A DNA stretch of 64,000 nucleotides from CAWGCE01 sp964480915 (GTDB taxonomy: Bacteria; Planctomycetota; Planctomycetia; Pirellulales; Pirellulaceae). Both the position numbers and the translations under genes were made by a program. The notes under the pieces are model-generated. The model was not told the DNA's origin. It made no database searches and saw only the letters and a list, made by a program, of their open reading frames with translations. Shown here piece by piece: positions 56,501 through 62,571 of this stretch (position 1 is its first letter; each line of letters begins with the position of its first letter). The stretch spans positions 1 to 64,000 of the forward strand of contig CAYZRS010000028.1 in assembly GCA_964480915.1 (NCBI GenBank), written 5' to 3'.

Positions 56501-59246
56501 TGCTGGCGTCGATTCGTTTCAAAACACCGTTTCGCTAACCGATGACGGAGCCAACGGCATCGATCCGGACCCCAGCAACAACTCGGCCACCGATACAAAC
56601 AACGTCCTCGCGTTCCCCGATTTCCAAATCGACAAGCAAGACGCGATCACGAGCGCCTCGACCGGCGACGCCGTCGAGTACACCATCACGGTTGAGAATG
56701 TCGGCGATCAAACGGGGACAACCATAGTCGTTGAAGACTTCTTCCCAACCGACGTACTCACCAACGTGACAGCTACCGATGGCGGCGTCATTGATATGGT
56801 CAATGGTACGATTACTTGGAACTTGGCCTCGCTGGCTGCCGGCGCATCGCACACGTTCACGGTCAATGCTGACGTCGTGGCCGCGTTGCCGCCAGGAATC
56901 GCCAGCTTCACCAATGCGGCGATCGTTTCGGATGACGGAAGCAACGGTGATGACCCGACGCCGGGCGATAACGTGGATGAAGACACCAATGTGTTTGACG
57001 GTTCGGTGGCGCCCGATTACGAAGTCAGCAAGTCGGATGGTCTGAGCGCCGTGACGGCAGGTCAACCAGTCACCTACACCATCGTCGTTCGCAATGGCGG
57101 TGACCAAGGCGGTACCAACATCGTCGTGACCGACCAATTCGACACGGCACTGCTGGAGAACCTCGTGCCCAGCAATGGCGGGATCATTGACCCCGTCGCC
57201 GGTACCATCACCTGGACGATCCCCGTCCTTAACGCGGGGCAAGAGCTCACGTTTACTGTGTCTGGGAACGTTGTGCCCGTCATTCCTAGCAGTACCGATG
57301 TCCCCAGCGCCGCATTCGTGCGAAACACCGTCGAAGTCACCGATGACGGCTCCAACGGTATCGATCCGACGCCCGGAAACAACTTTGGTGAAGACAACAA
57401 CTTCCTCAACTCGGCACCCGACTATGCGATCGACAAAAATGACAGCCTCAGCGTTGCCTCCCCTGGTGACACCATCACCTACTCGATTGCGGTCAGCAAC
57501 ATTGGCTCGCGCAATGGAACGAACATTGTCGTCACGGACACTTTCCCAAGTGACATCTTGACCAATCTGTCGGCCGACAATGGCGGAATCATTGATTTCG
57601 TCGCGGGTACGATCGTGTGGAACATCCCCGAACTGGATGCTGGCGAAATTCGGGCACTCACCGTCACCGCCGAAGTCGTCTCACCCGCTCCGGCTGGAAT
57701 CGACGAGTTCACCAACTCGGCCACCATCACCGACGACGGGACCAACGGTGACGACCCGAATCCTCTCGACAACCAAAGCACGGACACAAACTTGCTGGAC
57801 GCCTCGCCCGGCTACTCCATCCGCAAAGATGATGGCCTCACCACAGCAACCGCTGGAAACACGATCAACTACACGATCAGCTTCGAACACCTCGGACTGC
57901 AAAACGGTACCGGCGTGACCATCGTCGACACGTACCCTGCCGACATCCTGCACCATGTCACGGCGAGCGACAGCGGCATCGTCGACGTCGATGCCGGGAC
58001 GATCACCTGGAATTTGGGCTCAACCTCTGTTGGCGACCAATATGACTTCACCGTGACGGCCGTCGTGCGAACCGACATTGCCGCAGGGATTGACTCGTTC
58101 ACCAATTCGGTCACCGTGGCCGATGACGGCACCAATGGCCCTGACCCCAATCCAGCCAACAATTCGGATAGCGACACCGACGTTCTCGACGCCGCCCCCG
58201 ATTACGAAATCACGAAGTCAGACGGCGCTGACACATTGTCACCAGGCGATGCCACCGCCTATACGATCACCGTTACCAACGTGGGAACGCAAGCGGGAAC
58301 GAACATCGTTGTTACGGACACCTATCCCACGGCCCTGCTCCATTCGATGAGCACCGACAACGGCGGCATCGTCGATTCAGCGAATGGAACGATCACTTGG
58401 AATGTCTCGCAGTTGGCAGTCGGCGAGTCACTCGTCCTCACCGTGAGCGGGGAGGTCGTCGGGGTTGCTCCCGCCCGAGCCGAACAGATTTCCAACGCGG
58501 TATCGGTGACCGACGATGGAGCCAACGGAGACGACCCGGATCTCGACAATAGTACCGACACGGACACAAACGAACTGGCCGCTTCGCCCGACCTGAACAT
58601 CTTGAAAACGGTCGACAACGAGGAACCGACCGTGGGCGATACGCTGACCTATACGCTGACGGTAACGAATACGGGGACGCAGCACGCCTCGGGCGTCGTG
58701 ATTCGCGAAATGCTGCTCACGGGGACCTCCTTCGATTCGGCAACCAGCAGCCAAGGCTGGCTCGACCTAGGAAGCGGAAACTACGTCTACTCAGTCGGTG
58801 ACGTCGCCGTCGGACAAACGGTCGTGGTTGAATTCGCTGTGACGGTCGAACAAGAAGCTGCCGGCACCGAATTGGTGAACACGGCAACGGTGGAAGACGA
58901 TGGCTTGAGCGGCGTGGACGCCAACCAGCCAAGCAACGCGTCGACGACTTCGACCGATGTCGCTGGTGGTGCCAGCTTCGCTTCGAAACGGTACTTCTTG
59001 AGCAGTAGTTCGAGTGGAATCTATGATTCCCTCGTGCCGCACGCTGTCGCCAACGCTGCCACCCCGGCGCCAGCTGGCATTGTCCAATCGGCATCCGACT
59101 CGACGACGGCACCGACCAACTTCATCCACCGTGGTCGCTCTGCAGCGAGCTATTTCCGATTTGACGAGGCCGGACCGAGCGTCCCGCTGCCGGTCGGCAG
59201 CGAGAATCAACTTTCGCATGAACTTCGCCGCTTGCTTCGCCACTAG
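41598..59246 (+). CDS. Giant DUF4347/DUF11-repeat surface protein
   Basis: One uninterrupted frame encodes about 5,882 residues. The N-terminus is basic (RPPIGRTHRPRTL) and leads into DRLENRLLFDGA, the LExRLLFDxA motif of large surface proteins; no ordinary signal peptide is seen. DUF4347 spans about residues 78-235 (HLVSHGSSGEL, IFIYGCDLAS). A beta-rich region follows, and about residues 536-680 form an adhesin-type domain (IADTDAKVTDTDSTLL...). Then come 23 long DUF11-like repeats (about 685-4618), nine canonical DUF11 repeats (about 4619-5790), and a 95-residue tail with no membrane helix. Many repeats end in Asp-rich loops (DGDGQPDDPT) that could bind Ca2+. GTG 41562, ATG 41598 and ATG 41610 are possible starts. 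A surface adhesin or stalk-like protein is inferred; how it is exported and held is unknown. Confidence 0.9.
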   Translation: MEKVMTLRPPIGRTHRPRTLDRLENRLLFDGASLAIDLYIEPLEKLNPISDCDQCVESPYSTDRRSEFDQPAYGENEMVFIDAGVDDHENILAGLKDQGVEAFLIESDSDGLEQIAKLVGGRAGLDGIHLVSHGSSGELRLGNASIQESQLNSQYSDVLASIGDALALDGDIFIYGCDLASDEAGRDFVQTLSHLTGAEVAASDDITGSSQAGGDWDLEFATGTVQASGVVTSSLRSLVSGTLPVEIQTGTDSSGSTEVFLRGNFVEVGLRDQGTFGSETAPPAGWHARNNNTTTYLGFVANPQNDNWATQDGDFFAPGTPVESFMIEINGSTGASLINNTSGDVEQNPGSLSTPTTTELCDQDAVSVSWSGTSHGVLDVERTYSVLENGLFIAMQTTMTNTSASTLTDVYFAHNVDPDNDVSIGAGYATTNTIVSQPGATNVAHVSATQTANDGSYISLVAEDARARVTHGGFNNVDASDIWNGVGLNSAVGTVTSADQAISLAFKFDTIAPGETVSFDYIYILADGAAIVDAFECLHAPTLDLDVDGSAGAAGADYKANYAVGAAGIPIADTDAKVTDTDSTLLQQATINLTNAFAGDSLTALTGDASWPAGISIGSSTATSITLTGNATLAEYETALGLIEFGNSSATPDMTERIIEIQVQDIDNHNSNLAITTVCFANAHITKEQVGSPVRNSTDPTQWDVEYQLTVENTGNLTLSGIDVTEDLASAANFGAAFVSTTSLTASDLVFTGTGAAPTINGSWNGSTVTNMLSDDGTLNVGDSFTLNFTVTLDLAAGGVDPTALTNQATLAADAPNNPANESFITDDSDSGSDPTTNNDAAPGATAGNEDDPTPLIIQDIEVSKQVTLTNHAASGTAGNFDVTYNYVLENTGTEPLTSLSLIDELQTQFGGALVGVLSVGVTNVSATSAPTPNGSFSGLLGNADLLTGSIADDLQPGESFQVTLVVEIDPDNATANYNAGGALENQAIASGRDGSATISDLSDDPSVLTDIDLETDGEGDDPTTLSLAALAITKEAATPVLASTVVGSTGTTGNYVIDYTLTIRNLGNDLIDNLSLIEDLDAQFGGAFVQVIGSPTINVTNTSGTSTVNTNSTAYDGDTTTEVLNTATSQLGVTDSVQIVIQVEVDPDSATAVLVNGTLQNSAVASGTDSTSAVVSDVSDDPNDLAESDPDGDGNPDDPTNVGITDLVLTKAISSTAPAASSTLGNYDVTYTLTVSNAGTEAISNLSLVDNLAAQFGSAFIGVHSTTVIDVDATSVPAVNPAFDGTAGSDMLTGAPTNDLRPGESFTVVVVVEVDPDAIGAVVSPSGALENQAAATGDGENGGLAQAVSDDPADLTESDDDSDGHPDDATAFLIADLAVEKQFIDSVNASSGTPGNFDITYDMTITNTGNDPISNLSLVEDLFGQFGGAFQQIVLQGGQVASIQASTAANDPEFNAAFNGNALGAGDSELIDNGGANTNLLQAGESITIRLIAEVDPDAIGAILVSGALENQATVTGTGTTGVITELSDDPDDPTDNDAAGDADPDDVTRVLMSSSNLDKSIFGAPVKQADGTWNVTYRLTYTNTGGTLLSNLILLDDVAAPGNLGGTWLSTTAVAINTLGVVTGTPPTLNAAWQANPSVNMLTGGSLGAGESIEITFTVNVDPDHSGTAATPLLNQATVSAEDPGGNAVIDISDDPSDLSDIDLNGDANPDDPTAVSISDIGVAKQINSVIETSGLTGSFDVEYAIVIENTGTVDLTNIQATEQLGGIGGHFGAGFSGVVTAPSVVAANIAGVGSVPTIDPTWNGTTNVDLFDGVSGLLEPGDSIVLTFTVQVDTLVGGVTFDNQVEGSADGAGTPATDLSDDGTNPNTNNGDASEDTPTPLEIPQIRSSKIHGVVAQNPDGTYTVPVTIGVTNTGTVNLTNLQIQEDIGSQFADGFISVQNPTVSSVLPFLGILPTFNAAWLGDTSLDVFTSAASLVLPGEAFEFTFEVIVDPDAVDNVAEAMENQATVFGDGINFDGSTITVDDESGNNSSTTSGVDNDEPSPLIIPEVSLEKELLSISDASSGTADNIDATYEFTLTNSGTSDLQVPIIRDDWATQFGTAFVRIVDADLSDDVTAPLSSGINGNSSYAGGPADSLVDASGVLKPGESFSVRVTVEIDLDGDIGRMVNGAYENQATAQAEYDPNPAVPDDEVIFSDLSDDPNDGANVDANGDGDPDDPTALSLARATLLKEISNIDAADSGIAGNYEVQYQFTVTNSGTETLSNLSLTDDLATQLGGAFVNVISLGVINNDATTAPTVNLAYDGTGASDMLLGSPTDEVRPGQSFRVVLTVEVDPDNATGVFNPAGQIENLANVIGDGENGGTAIDRSDDPNFAGPGDDEENPTALSIGALELTKAASTPVNAASGVTGNFDVTYTFVLTNTGNETLTSLTIFDDWATELGGAFVGVVDTDLSNNTSGSVLANGNPSYNGGAADNLFAAGSSLAAGESVTVVVTVEVDPDHATAALVNGALENRATASATGSSGPVSDLSDDPSNPTNIDTNGNNTPDDTTSVAFAGLNIAKTITSIDNATSNADGNYDVTYSFVVTNTGTEAIDNLSLVDDLVSQMGGAFVQVVSVAVANVDATSAPLPNPAYNGTSGSDMLLGSATDDLATGQSFVVTLVIEIDPDHPTANYGVGGLIQNSATVTGQGENGGTPSDLSDDTANATNADPDGDNNPDDATSLSIGDLDVQKLVASTSPANQFAGSTSTFGNHVVEYTIVIENRGNELITNLSLLEDLESHFGGGFVQVIGTPTISVTNSSGNATVNPNAALFDGETNTEFFDPATSQLDMGDSVSVTFFVEVDPDNPSAVLVSGAFSNRAVVSGTDTSSNPVSDLSDDPSDLNNVDPDGDNNPDDPTLVSFADLAVTKSAGGAIVATSGTSGNYDVTFTFNVTNNGSEAISNLSLVDDLATQFGGAFVRVVSVDVTNVDATSAPAANPLYDGTGGSDMLLGGPADDLQIGQSFTVVLVIELDPDNAAAVYDANGTLANVATGRGAGENGGTATSDSDNPSDPTDNDDDGDGSPDDATTFVIGDMTVTKSATVPVRPAPAEPGSTGTVGNLVVDYVINVSNTGNDTITMLSLLEDLETQLGGAFVQLIGSPQIFVSNVSGTAAVNSNGTTFDGDTTIELFDVATSQLGLGDSVTVILTVELDPDSPTAVLNSGVLENSAVASGLDTNGATISDASDDPNNLTDADPDGDNNPDDPTGITFALLSLTKETTSVDTAASGTVGNFDVTYTFTMTNSGTETLSDLSLIDDLAGQLGGAFVQVVNVAVTNIDATNAPIPNAGYDGTNGSDMLIGSASDSLQTAQSFTVTLVVELDPDNATALFDAAGQLLNTANASGQGDQGSPAAAISDDPNNPTNGDSNGDGQPDDPTGLLIGSLEVLKTAGVAATAASIVGSTGNAGNFVIPYTITINNLGNDLIDNFRLIEDLATQFGGAFVQIVGTPSIVLTNSSGTSVTAPNPTAFDGDTSIDVFDTATSQLGVEDSVTVTILVEVDPDNATAILTNGFLQNSAIGQGTDTNGDIISDSSDDPANPSTAPDDTTGFSVADIALTKSVATVLPAASGTVGNYDVTFQFILTNTGSESLSNLSLSDDLSGQFGGAFQGVVSVAITNVDAANAPTANPSYDGTAASDLLLGASTDDLRPGQSFTVTLVVEIDPDNAAGIYNSAGQLENSAITEGVGENGGTATSSSDNPADPSNQDDDGDGQPDDPTTFAIGDLEVFKTAGAATPANGFGGSSGAAGNFVVPYTVTINNTGNDLLTNLTLIEDLLAQFGGGFVQLIGTPSIALTNTSGTSVVNPNATMFDGSTTTEVFDSASSQLGIGDSVTVTINVELDPDHPTALLVNGALQNSATAGGTDSNSNPVSDDSDDPTDPSTDPDDETGFSIADLALTKAAGAALPATSGTVGSYDVTLILTVTNTGSETLSNLSLLDDLATQFGGAFIQVVSVGVSNVDSTMVPAANSAYNGTAASDMLLGSATDQVEPGQSFQVILVVEVDPDNVTGTFNASGQLENTATAAGDGENGGAALGSSDNPADLTNDDDDGDGQPDDPTTFAIGDLEVFKTAGIATPANGTVGSSGTAGNFVVPYTITIHNRGNDLITNLSVLEDLVTQFGGGFVQLLGTPTIVLTNNSGNSVANPNTTPFDGDTTIELLDTATGRLGIGDSLTIDLAVEIDPDNAAANLIGGSLQNMATASGTGSNGQPVSDDSDDPTDPSGADDPTGFSLAQLSLTKSTGSVIPASSGTSGNFDVTFTLTMSNTGTESLSHLSLVDNLAAQMGGAFVQIVSVAVTNVDATAAPLANGGYNGAAGSDMLLGSASDELRPGESFVVTIVAELDPDSSTAVYDANGFLANSASGAADGENGGTAATTSDSPSDLTDDDDDGDGQPDDPTTFAIGDIQLLKSISNAVAAASGTIGNLDVTYEFTLMNTGNTTLSNLAITDNWIGNLGGAFIGIVDGDLSDGDVIAPSGSGANGIATYLGGVNQNMLDGFGSLAAGESLTVTVTVEIDPDNSTAIFGATGGLENQALGSADNTNGSLSDTSDNPLNGADSDTDGDNDPDDTTTLFLKNLTVAKDDGGTVAIPGGSVVWTINFGNSGATDAAGVVLTEILPAGTSFDAAASTVGWVETSSGSGVFQFALGLLTAGNSGSILFGVTVDDAIPNGMTQLENIVSISDDGSTGPESTLDDNSDSDTTPLSAAPDYQIEKTDGSVSTAPGESVTYTITVTNVGSQDGIGITVSDLFPTTILHNVSADNGGLVDMAAGTVTWSIATLAAGDSIALTVTGDIAETIASGVDDFTNQATVEDDGSNGADPDPTNNIAEDTNALAAAPDYSVTKSDGVASVTSSDTLTYTISVSNVGNQGGTNVVVTDLFPTSILTVTSATGGGTIDAVAGTVTWTIGSLPAGDTIDLSVEATVASQFAAGVDSFQNTVSLTDDGANGIDPDPSNNSATDTNNVLAFPDFQIDKQDAITSASTGDAVEYTITVENVGDQTGTTIVVEDFFPTDVLTNVTATDGGVIDMVNGTITWNLASLAAGASHTFTVNADVVAALPPGIASFTNAAIVSDDGSNGDDPTPGDNVDEDTNVFDGSVAPDYEVSKSDGLSAVTAGQPVTYTIVVRNGGDQGGTNIVVTDQFDTALLENLVPSNGGIIDPVAGTITWTIPVLNAGQELTFTVSGNVVPVIPSSTDVPSAAFVRNTVEVTDDGSNGIDPTPGNNFGEDNNFLNSAPDYAIDKNDSLSVASPGDTITYSIAVSNIGSRNGTNIVVTDTFPSDILTNLSADNGGIIDFVAGTIVWNIPELDAGEIRALTVTAEVVSPAPAGIDEFTNSATITDDGTNGDDPNPLDNQSTDTNLLDASPGYSIRKDDGLTTATAGNTINYTISFEHLGLQNGTGVTIVDTYPADILHHVTASDSGIVDVDAGTITWNLGSTSVGDQYDFTVTAVVRTDIAAGIDSFTNSVTVADDGTNGPDPNPANNSDSDTDVLDAAPDYEITKSDGADTLSPGDATAYTITVTNVGTQAGTNIVVTDTYPTALLHSMSTDNGGIVDSANGTITWNVSQLAVGESLVLTVSGEVVGVAPARAEQISNAVSVTDDGANGDDPDLDNSTDTDTNELAASPDLNILKTVDNEEPTVGDTLTYTLTVTNTGTQHASGVVIREMLLTGTSFDSATSSQGWLDLGSGNYVYSVGDVAVGQTVVVEFAVTVEQEAAGTELVNTATVEDDGLSGVDANQPSNASTTSTDVAGGASFASKRYFLSSSSSGIYDSLVPHAVANAATPAPAGIVQSASDSTTAPTNFIHRGRSAASYFRFDEAGPSVPLPVGSENQLSHELRRLLRH
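43650..55451 (+). repeat. 23 long DUF11-like repeats, alternating A and B units
   Basis: Each unit opens with a hydrophobic-x-Lys motif (LTK, VTK, VFK and similar), continues with NTGxExLSNLSL and a DPDN segment, and ends in an Asp-rich linker. Units starting at 44184, 45225, 49287, 50328, 51372, 52392, 53412 and 54429 (A type) are each exactly 510 bases. The interposed B units (44694, 49797, 50838, 51882, 52902, 53922), carrying FVQxxGTPxIxxTN, are 507-534 bases. From 49287 to 54938 the two types alternate without interruption. The first eight units and those at 47760-49286 are more divergent. Confidence 0.85.
55452..58970 (+). repeat. Nine canonical DUF11 repeats
   Basis: Units begin at 55452, 55848, 56238, 56628, 57024, 57429, 57819, 58209 and 58599. 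Five of the eight full intervals are exactly 390 bases, the others 396-405. Each holds TYTITVTNVG, GTNIVVTD and a DDGxNGxDPxPxNN segment. This is the DUF11 pattern (conserved repeat domain of large surface proteins). Confidence 0.88.
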
Positions 59247-59356
59247 ATCGTCTGCAGTTTGGGCTGGCTGCTTTTGAAGCACAATCGCTCGTGATGGCGG
59301 CGCCGGCCAAGCGGGCTAGTGATTGGAAATGTCAACGACCGATGAACGTCAGGAAG

Positions 59357-60283
59357 TTAGTGTTTCGTGCCGTTTTTCGTCGCTCGCATTTCGTTCACAA
59401 TTCGCTTCGCTGAACTCGTGCACGTTAGGTAGAAGGCTTTGGCGTAGGGAATCGCGAACCGTGGCCACCACAAAGTGCCACCATGCCGCTGAGAAAACAG
59501 GCGCCATTCTTGCACGGGTAAGCCACGAATGTCCAACATCTTTTCTAAGCGATCTGCTTGATAGGTCGGATCAAACCAAGCTTCTCGCATCGGATTCGGT
59601 TCACACGTCCCGATGAAATCTCCTGAGGACCACACCTCGATGCCCGCTTTGTTGGCACGCAAGCCATAGTCAAAGTCACCCAAGATGTGACGCAAGTCGA
59701 CCTCAATATTGCCAAGTGCCTCAACCGTTTCGCTCGAGATGAGCACGCAATTACCGTGCATCGTGTCGCAACGAACGGGAGTCCCCTCGGGAGGCACAAT
59801 GTTGAAACGGAACGCCCTTAGCCCGCTCTTCGCTTTCAAACCGCCATAAGTCACCTCGCCTGTTTGCGAACAACGAGTCGACCCCACGACAATTCCGGGG
59901 TGATGCCCTGCCGATTCGAGTTTCCGTTGACAGACTAATAGTTGATTCAGGGCACCCGGATCCAATGTGGTGTCATCGTTAAGCCAAAGATAGGCACCGC
60001 AGTCGCTCGCCATGGCCGCTTCCCAAGCGCCACGCATCCCGCCACCCCAAAACGCCGATCCATCACCAGCGATGATCGTCGTCTCTGGGAACTCTTCGCG
60101 AACCGCTTCCGCCGTGCCGTCGGTACTACCATCGTCGAACAAGAAGACGTTCAGTTTGGTCGGCGTGTCAAATGCCTGCTCGGTCAGCGCGCGCAGACAG
60201 GCTATCGTCTTTTGACGTCGATTGTGGCAGGCGAGAATTACGCCGATATGCAAGGCCTGGCCATGAGAACTGGCGCTTGCCAT
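59357..60283 (-). CDS. Family 2 glycosyltransferase
   Basis: A 308-residue GT-A fold transferase. The nucleotide-sugar site is seen as VILACHNRRQKT at the N-terminus, DDGSTDG (residues 50-56) and LNDDT (101-105, the DxD region). GGGMRGAWEAA and HGNCVLISSETVEALG are typical of rhamnosyltransferase-like GT2 enzymes. It should act on the cytoplasmic face of the membrane in polysaccharide or glycan synthesis; no sugar can be named. The start at ATG 60283 has GGAAG 8 bases upstream; ATG 60298 and a frame to 60334 are alternatives. Convergent with the giant repeat-protein gene. Confidence 0.85.
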   Translation of the reverse strand: MASASSHGQALHIGVILACHNRRQKTIACLRALTEQAFDTPTKLNVFLFDDGSTDGTAEAVREEFPETTIIAGDGSAFWGGGMRGAWEAAMASDCGAYLWLNDDTTLDPGALNQLLVCQRKLESAGHHPGIVVGSTRCSQTGEVTYGGLKAKSGLRAFRFNIVPPEGTPVRCDTMHGNCVLISSETVEALGNIEVDLRHILGDFDYGLRANKAGIEVWSSGDFIGTCEPNPMREAWFDPTYQADRLEKMLDIRGLPVQEWRLFSQRHGGTLWWPRFAIPYAKAFYLTCTSSAKRIVNEMRATKNGTKH

Positions 60284-60447
60284 TTTCGAAACTTCCATCT
60301 CGTTGATAGTAAATCGCAGGGCTTTGACTGGCAACTATTTCTTCGCCCGCACGAGGCAATTCCAGCGGAAGACGACCGACGGACTCTCCGGCGACCACAT
60401 TTTGGCACCTACAAACGGAATAAGCGATTCGCCAGTTCCTAACCCAT

Positions 60448-62292
60448 TTAATCGACATCCATTTCCACGTCGCTCGACTGGCAATAGTCGCGGATATGGC
60501 GAATGAATTCCTCGCCGTATTCGGCCATTTTCTTCTCGCCCACACCATGCACTTTGTAGAACGTCGAAGAATTCGAAGGCCGAATCCGAGCCATTTCGCG
60601 CAGCGAGGCATCATTGAAAATCACGTACGCTGGAACCTGCCGCTCGGTCGCTTTGTCTTTGCGCAACTCACGCAGCTGCGTAAACAGTCCCTTGTCAACG
60701 CCATCCCATGACTCGGCCGCGGCCGTTTTCGTTTTTTTCTTCGATGAGGGCGTGGATGGCTTCGAGAGTCGTGGAGTCAATTCGCCTTTGAGTAATCGCC
60801 ACCCATTCTCGGTCACTTGGACGACGTTGTATTCGCCCATTTTTTCCAGGAAGCCTTGACCCACCAATTGCTCGGTCCAATCGCGAATCGCCCGGCGATC
60901 CTGATCTGCCAACAGCCCCCAGGTACTCAGTTTTTCATGGCCATTTTGTACGATCCGCTGATCTTTCGAACCATGCAGCACCAACGATAGATAGTCGGCC
61001 CCAAATCGCTGATCGATGCGCACGACGCACGAGATGATCTTTTGGCTGATAATCAACGGATCGTCGACCTGCTCCAAAAGGCCCAAGCAAACATCGCACG
61101 CGCCACATTCGGTCTTCTTCCATGTTTCCCCAAAGTACTCGACTAGCGATTGGTGCCGGCAGGTCGAAGAACCACAGTACCGGTAGATCGCGTTGAGCGA
61201 CTCCAACGCGCCGTCCAGTCCCCCTTCCGATTCCGATTGAGAAACCATGTGCTTCCACAATCCGTAATCGCGTCCCGAATAGAACAAGCAACAATCGGCT
61301 TCCAACCCATCACGCCCTGCCCGACCGCTCTCCTGCTGATAACCTTCCAACGACTTGGGCATTCCCGCATGCACGACATAACGAACATTGGACTTGTCGA
61401 TGCCCATGCCAAAAGCGACCGTGGCCACCACCGTGTTCACTTGGTCCTTGATGAACGCGTCCTGATTCTTGCGCCGCTGATGGTCACTCAATCCGGCATG
61501 ATACGGCAATGCGGAAAGCCCCATGTCATTGAGCGCCTCGCATGTTGATTCGACCGATTTCCGCGTGATGCAGTAGACGATGCCCGATTCGTCCTTGTGC
61601 TTCTTCACGACATCGGCAATCTGGCCCACACCGCCCGTTTTCCGAGCCACCGAGTAGATCAAATTGGGCCGATCGAACGAACTGACCAGCACTTCCGGTT
61701 TTTCGAGCCGCAATTGAGCCACAATGTCGGCTCGCACCGTTTCCGTGGCCGTCGCCGTGTAGGCGTGGATCGCCGTCTTGGGAAAATGTTTTCGCAAGAT
61801 TGCCAGTTCACGGTACTCGGGTCGGAAGTCGTGCCCCCACTGGCTGACGCAATGTGCTTCGTCGATGGCGAAGAATGCTAAAGTGCAAGAACCGAGCAGA
61901 TTGCGAGTCCGCTCCGTCACCAACCGCTCCGGAGCCAGATAAAGCAGTTGCAACTTCCCGCTTGCCGCTTCATTTTCAATCCGACGTTGTTCGTCATGAT
62001 CAACCGCACTATTCAAACAGGCGGCGTTCACGCCGCAAGCGTTCAGCGCATCGACTTGGTCCTTCATTAGCGAAATGAGCGGCGAAACGACGACCGCCAA
62101 TCCTTCACAGCAGACAGCAGGTGCTTGAAAGCAAAGCGACTTCCCGCCGCCGGTCGGAAAGACGACCAACGAGTCACGCCCACTGAGCACCGCCGTCATC
62201 GCCTTTTCTTGGAGCGGACGGAACGAGTCGTAGCCCCAGTAAGACTGGAGCGCTTCGAGCAGCAATTTTGTTATGTCAGAAGCCTTGGACAT
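60448..62292 (-). CDS. recQ: ATP-dependent DNA helicase RecQ
   Basis: A 614-residue 3'-5' DNA helicase for recombination and repair. Walker A is TGGGKS (residues 47-52); the DEAH box is in FFAIDEAHCVSQWGHDF. Motif VI is QQESGRAGRDG. The RecQ zinc site follows as CRHQSLVEYFGE and CGACDVC. A winged-helix RQC domain (about 400-500) and a C-terminal HRDC domain (about 530-605) complete it. The start at ATG 62292 (MSKASD) is preferred over a TTG at 62325. Divergent from the DUF1559 protein gene. Confidence 0.96.
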   Translation of the reverse strand: MSKASDITKLLLEALQSYWGYDSFRPLQEKAMTAVLSGRDSLVVFPTGGGKSLCFQAPAVCCEGLAVVVSPLISLMKDQVDALNACGVNAACLNSAVDHDEQRRIENEAASGKLQLLYLAPERLVTERTRNLLGSCTLAFFAIDEAHCVSQWGHDFRPEYRELAILRKHFPKTAIHAYTATATETVRADIVAQLRLEKPEVLVSSFDRPNLIYSVARKTGGVGQIADVVKKHKDESGIVYCITRKSVESTCEALNDMGLSALPYHAGLSDHQRRKNQDAFIKDQVNTVVATVAFGMGIDKSNVRYVVHAGMPKSLEGYQQESGRAGRDGLEADCCLFYSGRDYGLWKHMVSQSESEGGLDGALESLNAIYRYCGSSTCRHQSLVEYFGETWKKTECGACDVCLGLLEQVDDPLIISQKIISCVVRIDQRFGADYLSLVLHGSKDQRIVQNGHEKLSTWGLLADQDRRAIRDWTEQLVGQGFLEKMGEYNVVQVTENGWRLLKGELTPRLSKPSTPSSKKKTKTAAAESWDGVDKGLFTQLRELRKDKATERQVPAYVIFNDASLREMARIRPSNSSTFYKVHGVGEKKMAEYGEEFIRHIRDYCQSSDVEMDVD

Positions 62293-62514
62293 CGGCCGGA
62301 TCGGGAAAAACACGGTGATAAACAACCGTACAGTTCAACGTTCCTCGACCGATACGTCAAGCAGGCACCCAGCTCACTTCAGCGTACAAAGCCTTGGAAA
62401 GCAAATACATCGGCTCTTGGCCTCTTCGCTCGACGGGCCTTGCAATTTCGGCTCGAGCGAAAAATTGTTGATCCTGCAAGCCTCCTTCTTCTAGGCTGAT
62501 ATCTAACACCTTAA

Positions 62515-62533
62515 GCGTCGCTTGGTGCGGCGC
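62515..62533 (+). promoter_or_regulatory. Hairpin in leader of DUF1559 gene
   Basis: GCGTCGC and GCGGCGC (7 bases each, one G·U pair in RNA) enclose TTGGT and are followed by a T-rich stretch, about 40 bases before the ATG. It could be a leader structure or a weak terminator; the T-run is not adjacent, so termination is uncertain. Confidence 0.3.
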
Positions 62534-62560
62534 ATCTTTATATCTTCATTCTTTTTTTCT

Positions 62561-62565
62561 GGAGG
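62561..62565 (+). promoter_or_regulatory. Strong ribosome binding site for DUF1559 gene
   Basis: GGAGG lies 6 bases before ATG 62572, the best Shine-Dalgarno sequence in the window, suggesting high expression of the prepilin-type protein. Confidence 0.7.
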
Positions 62566-62571
62566 TGTTTT

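Noticed and set aside
43650..58970. Regular repeats considered as a CRISPR or DNA satellite array
   Set aside because: The repeats are hundreds of bases long, all in frame, and conserved in protein rather than DNA. They are protein domains.
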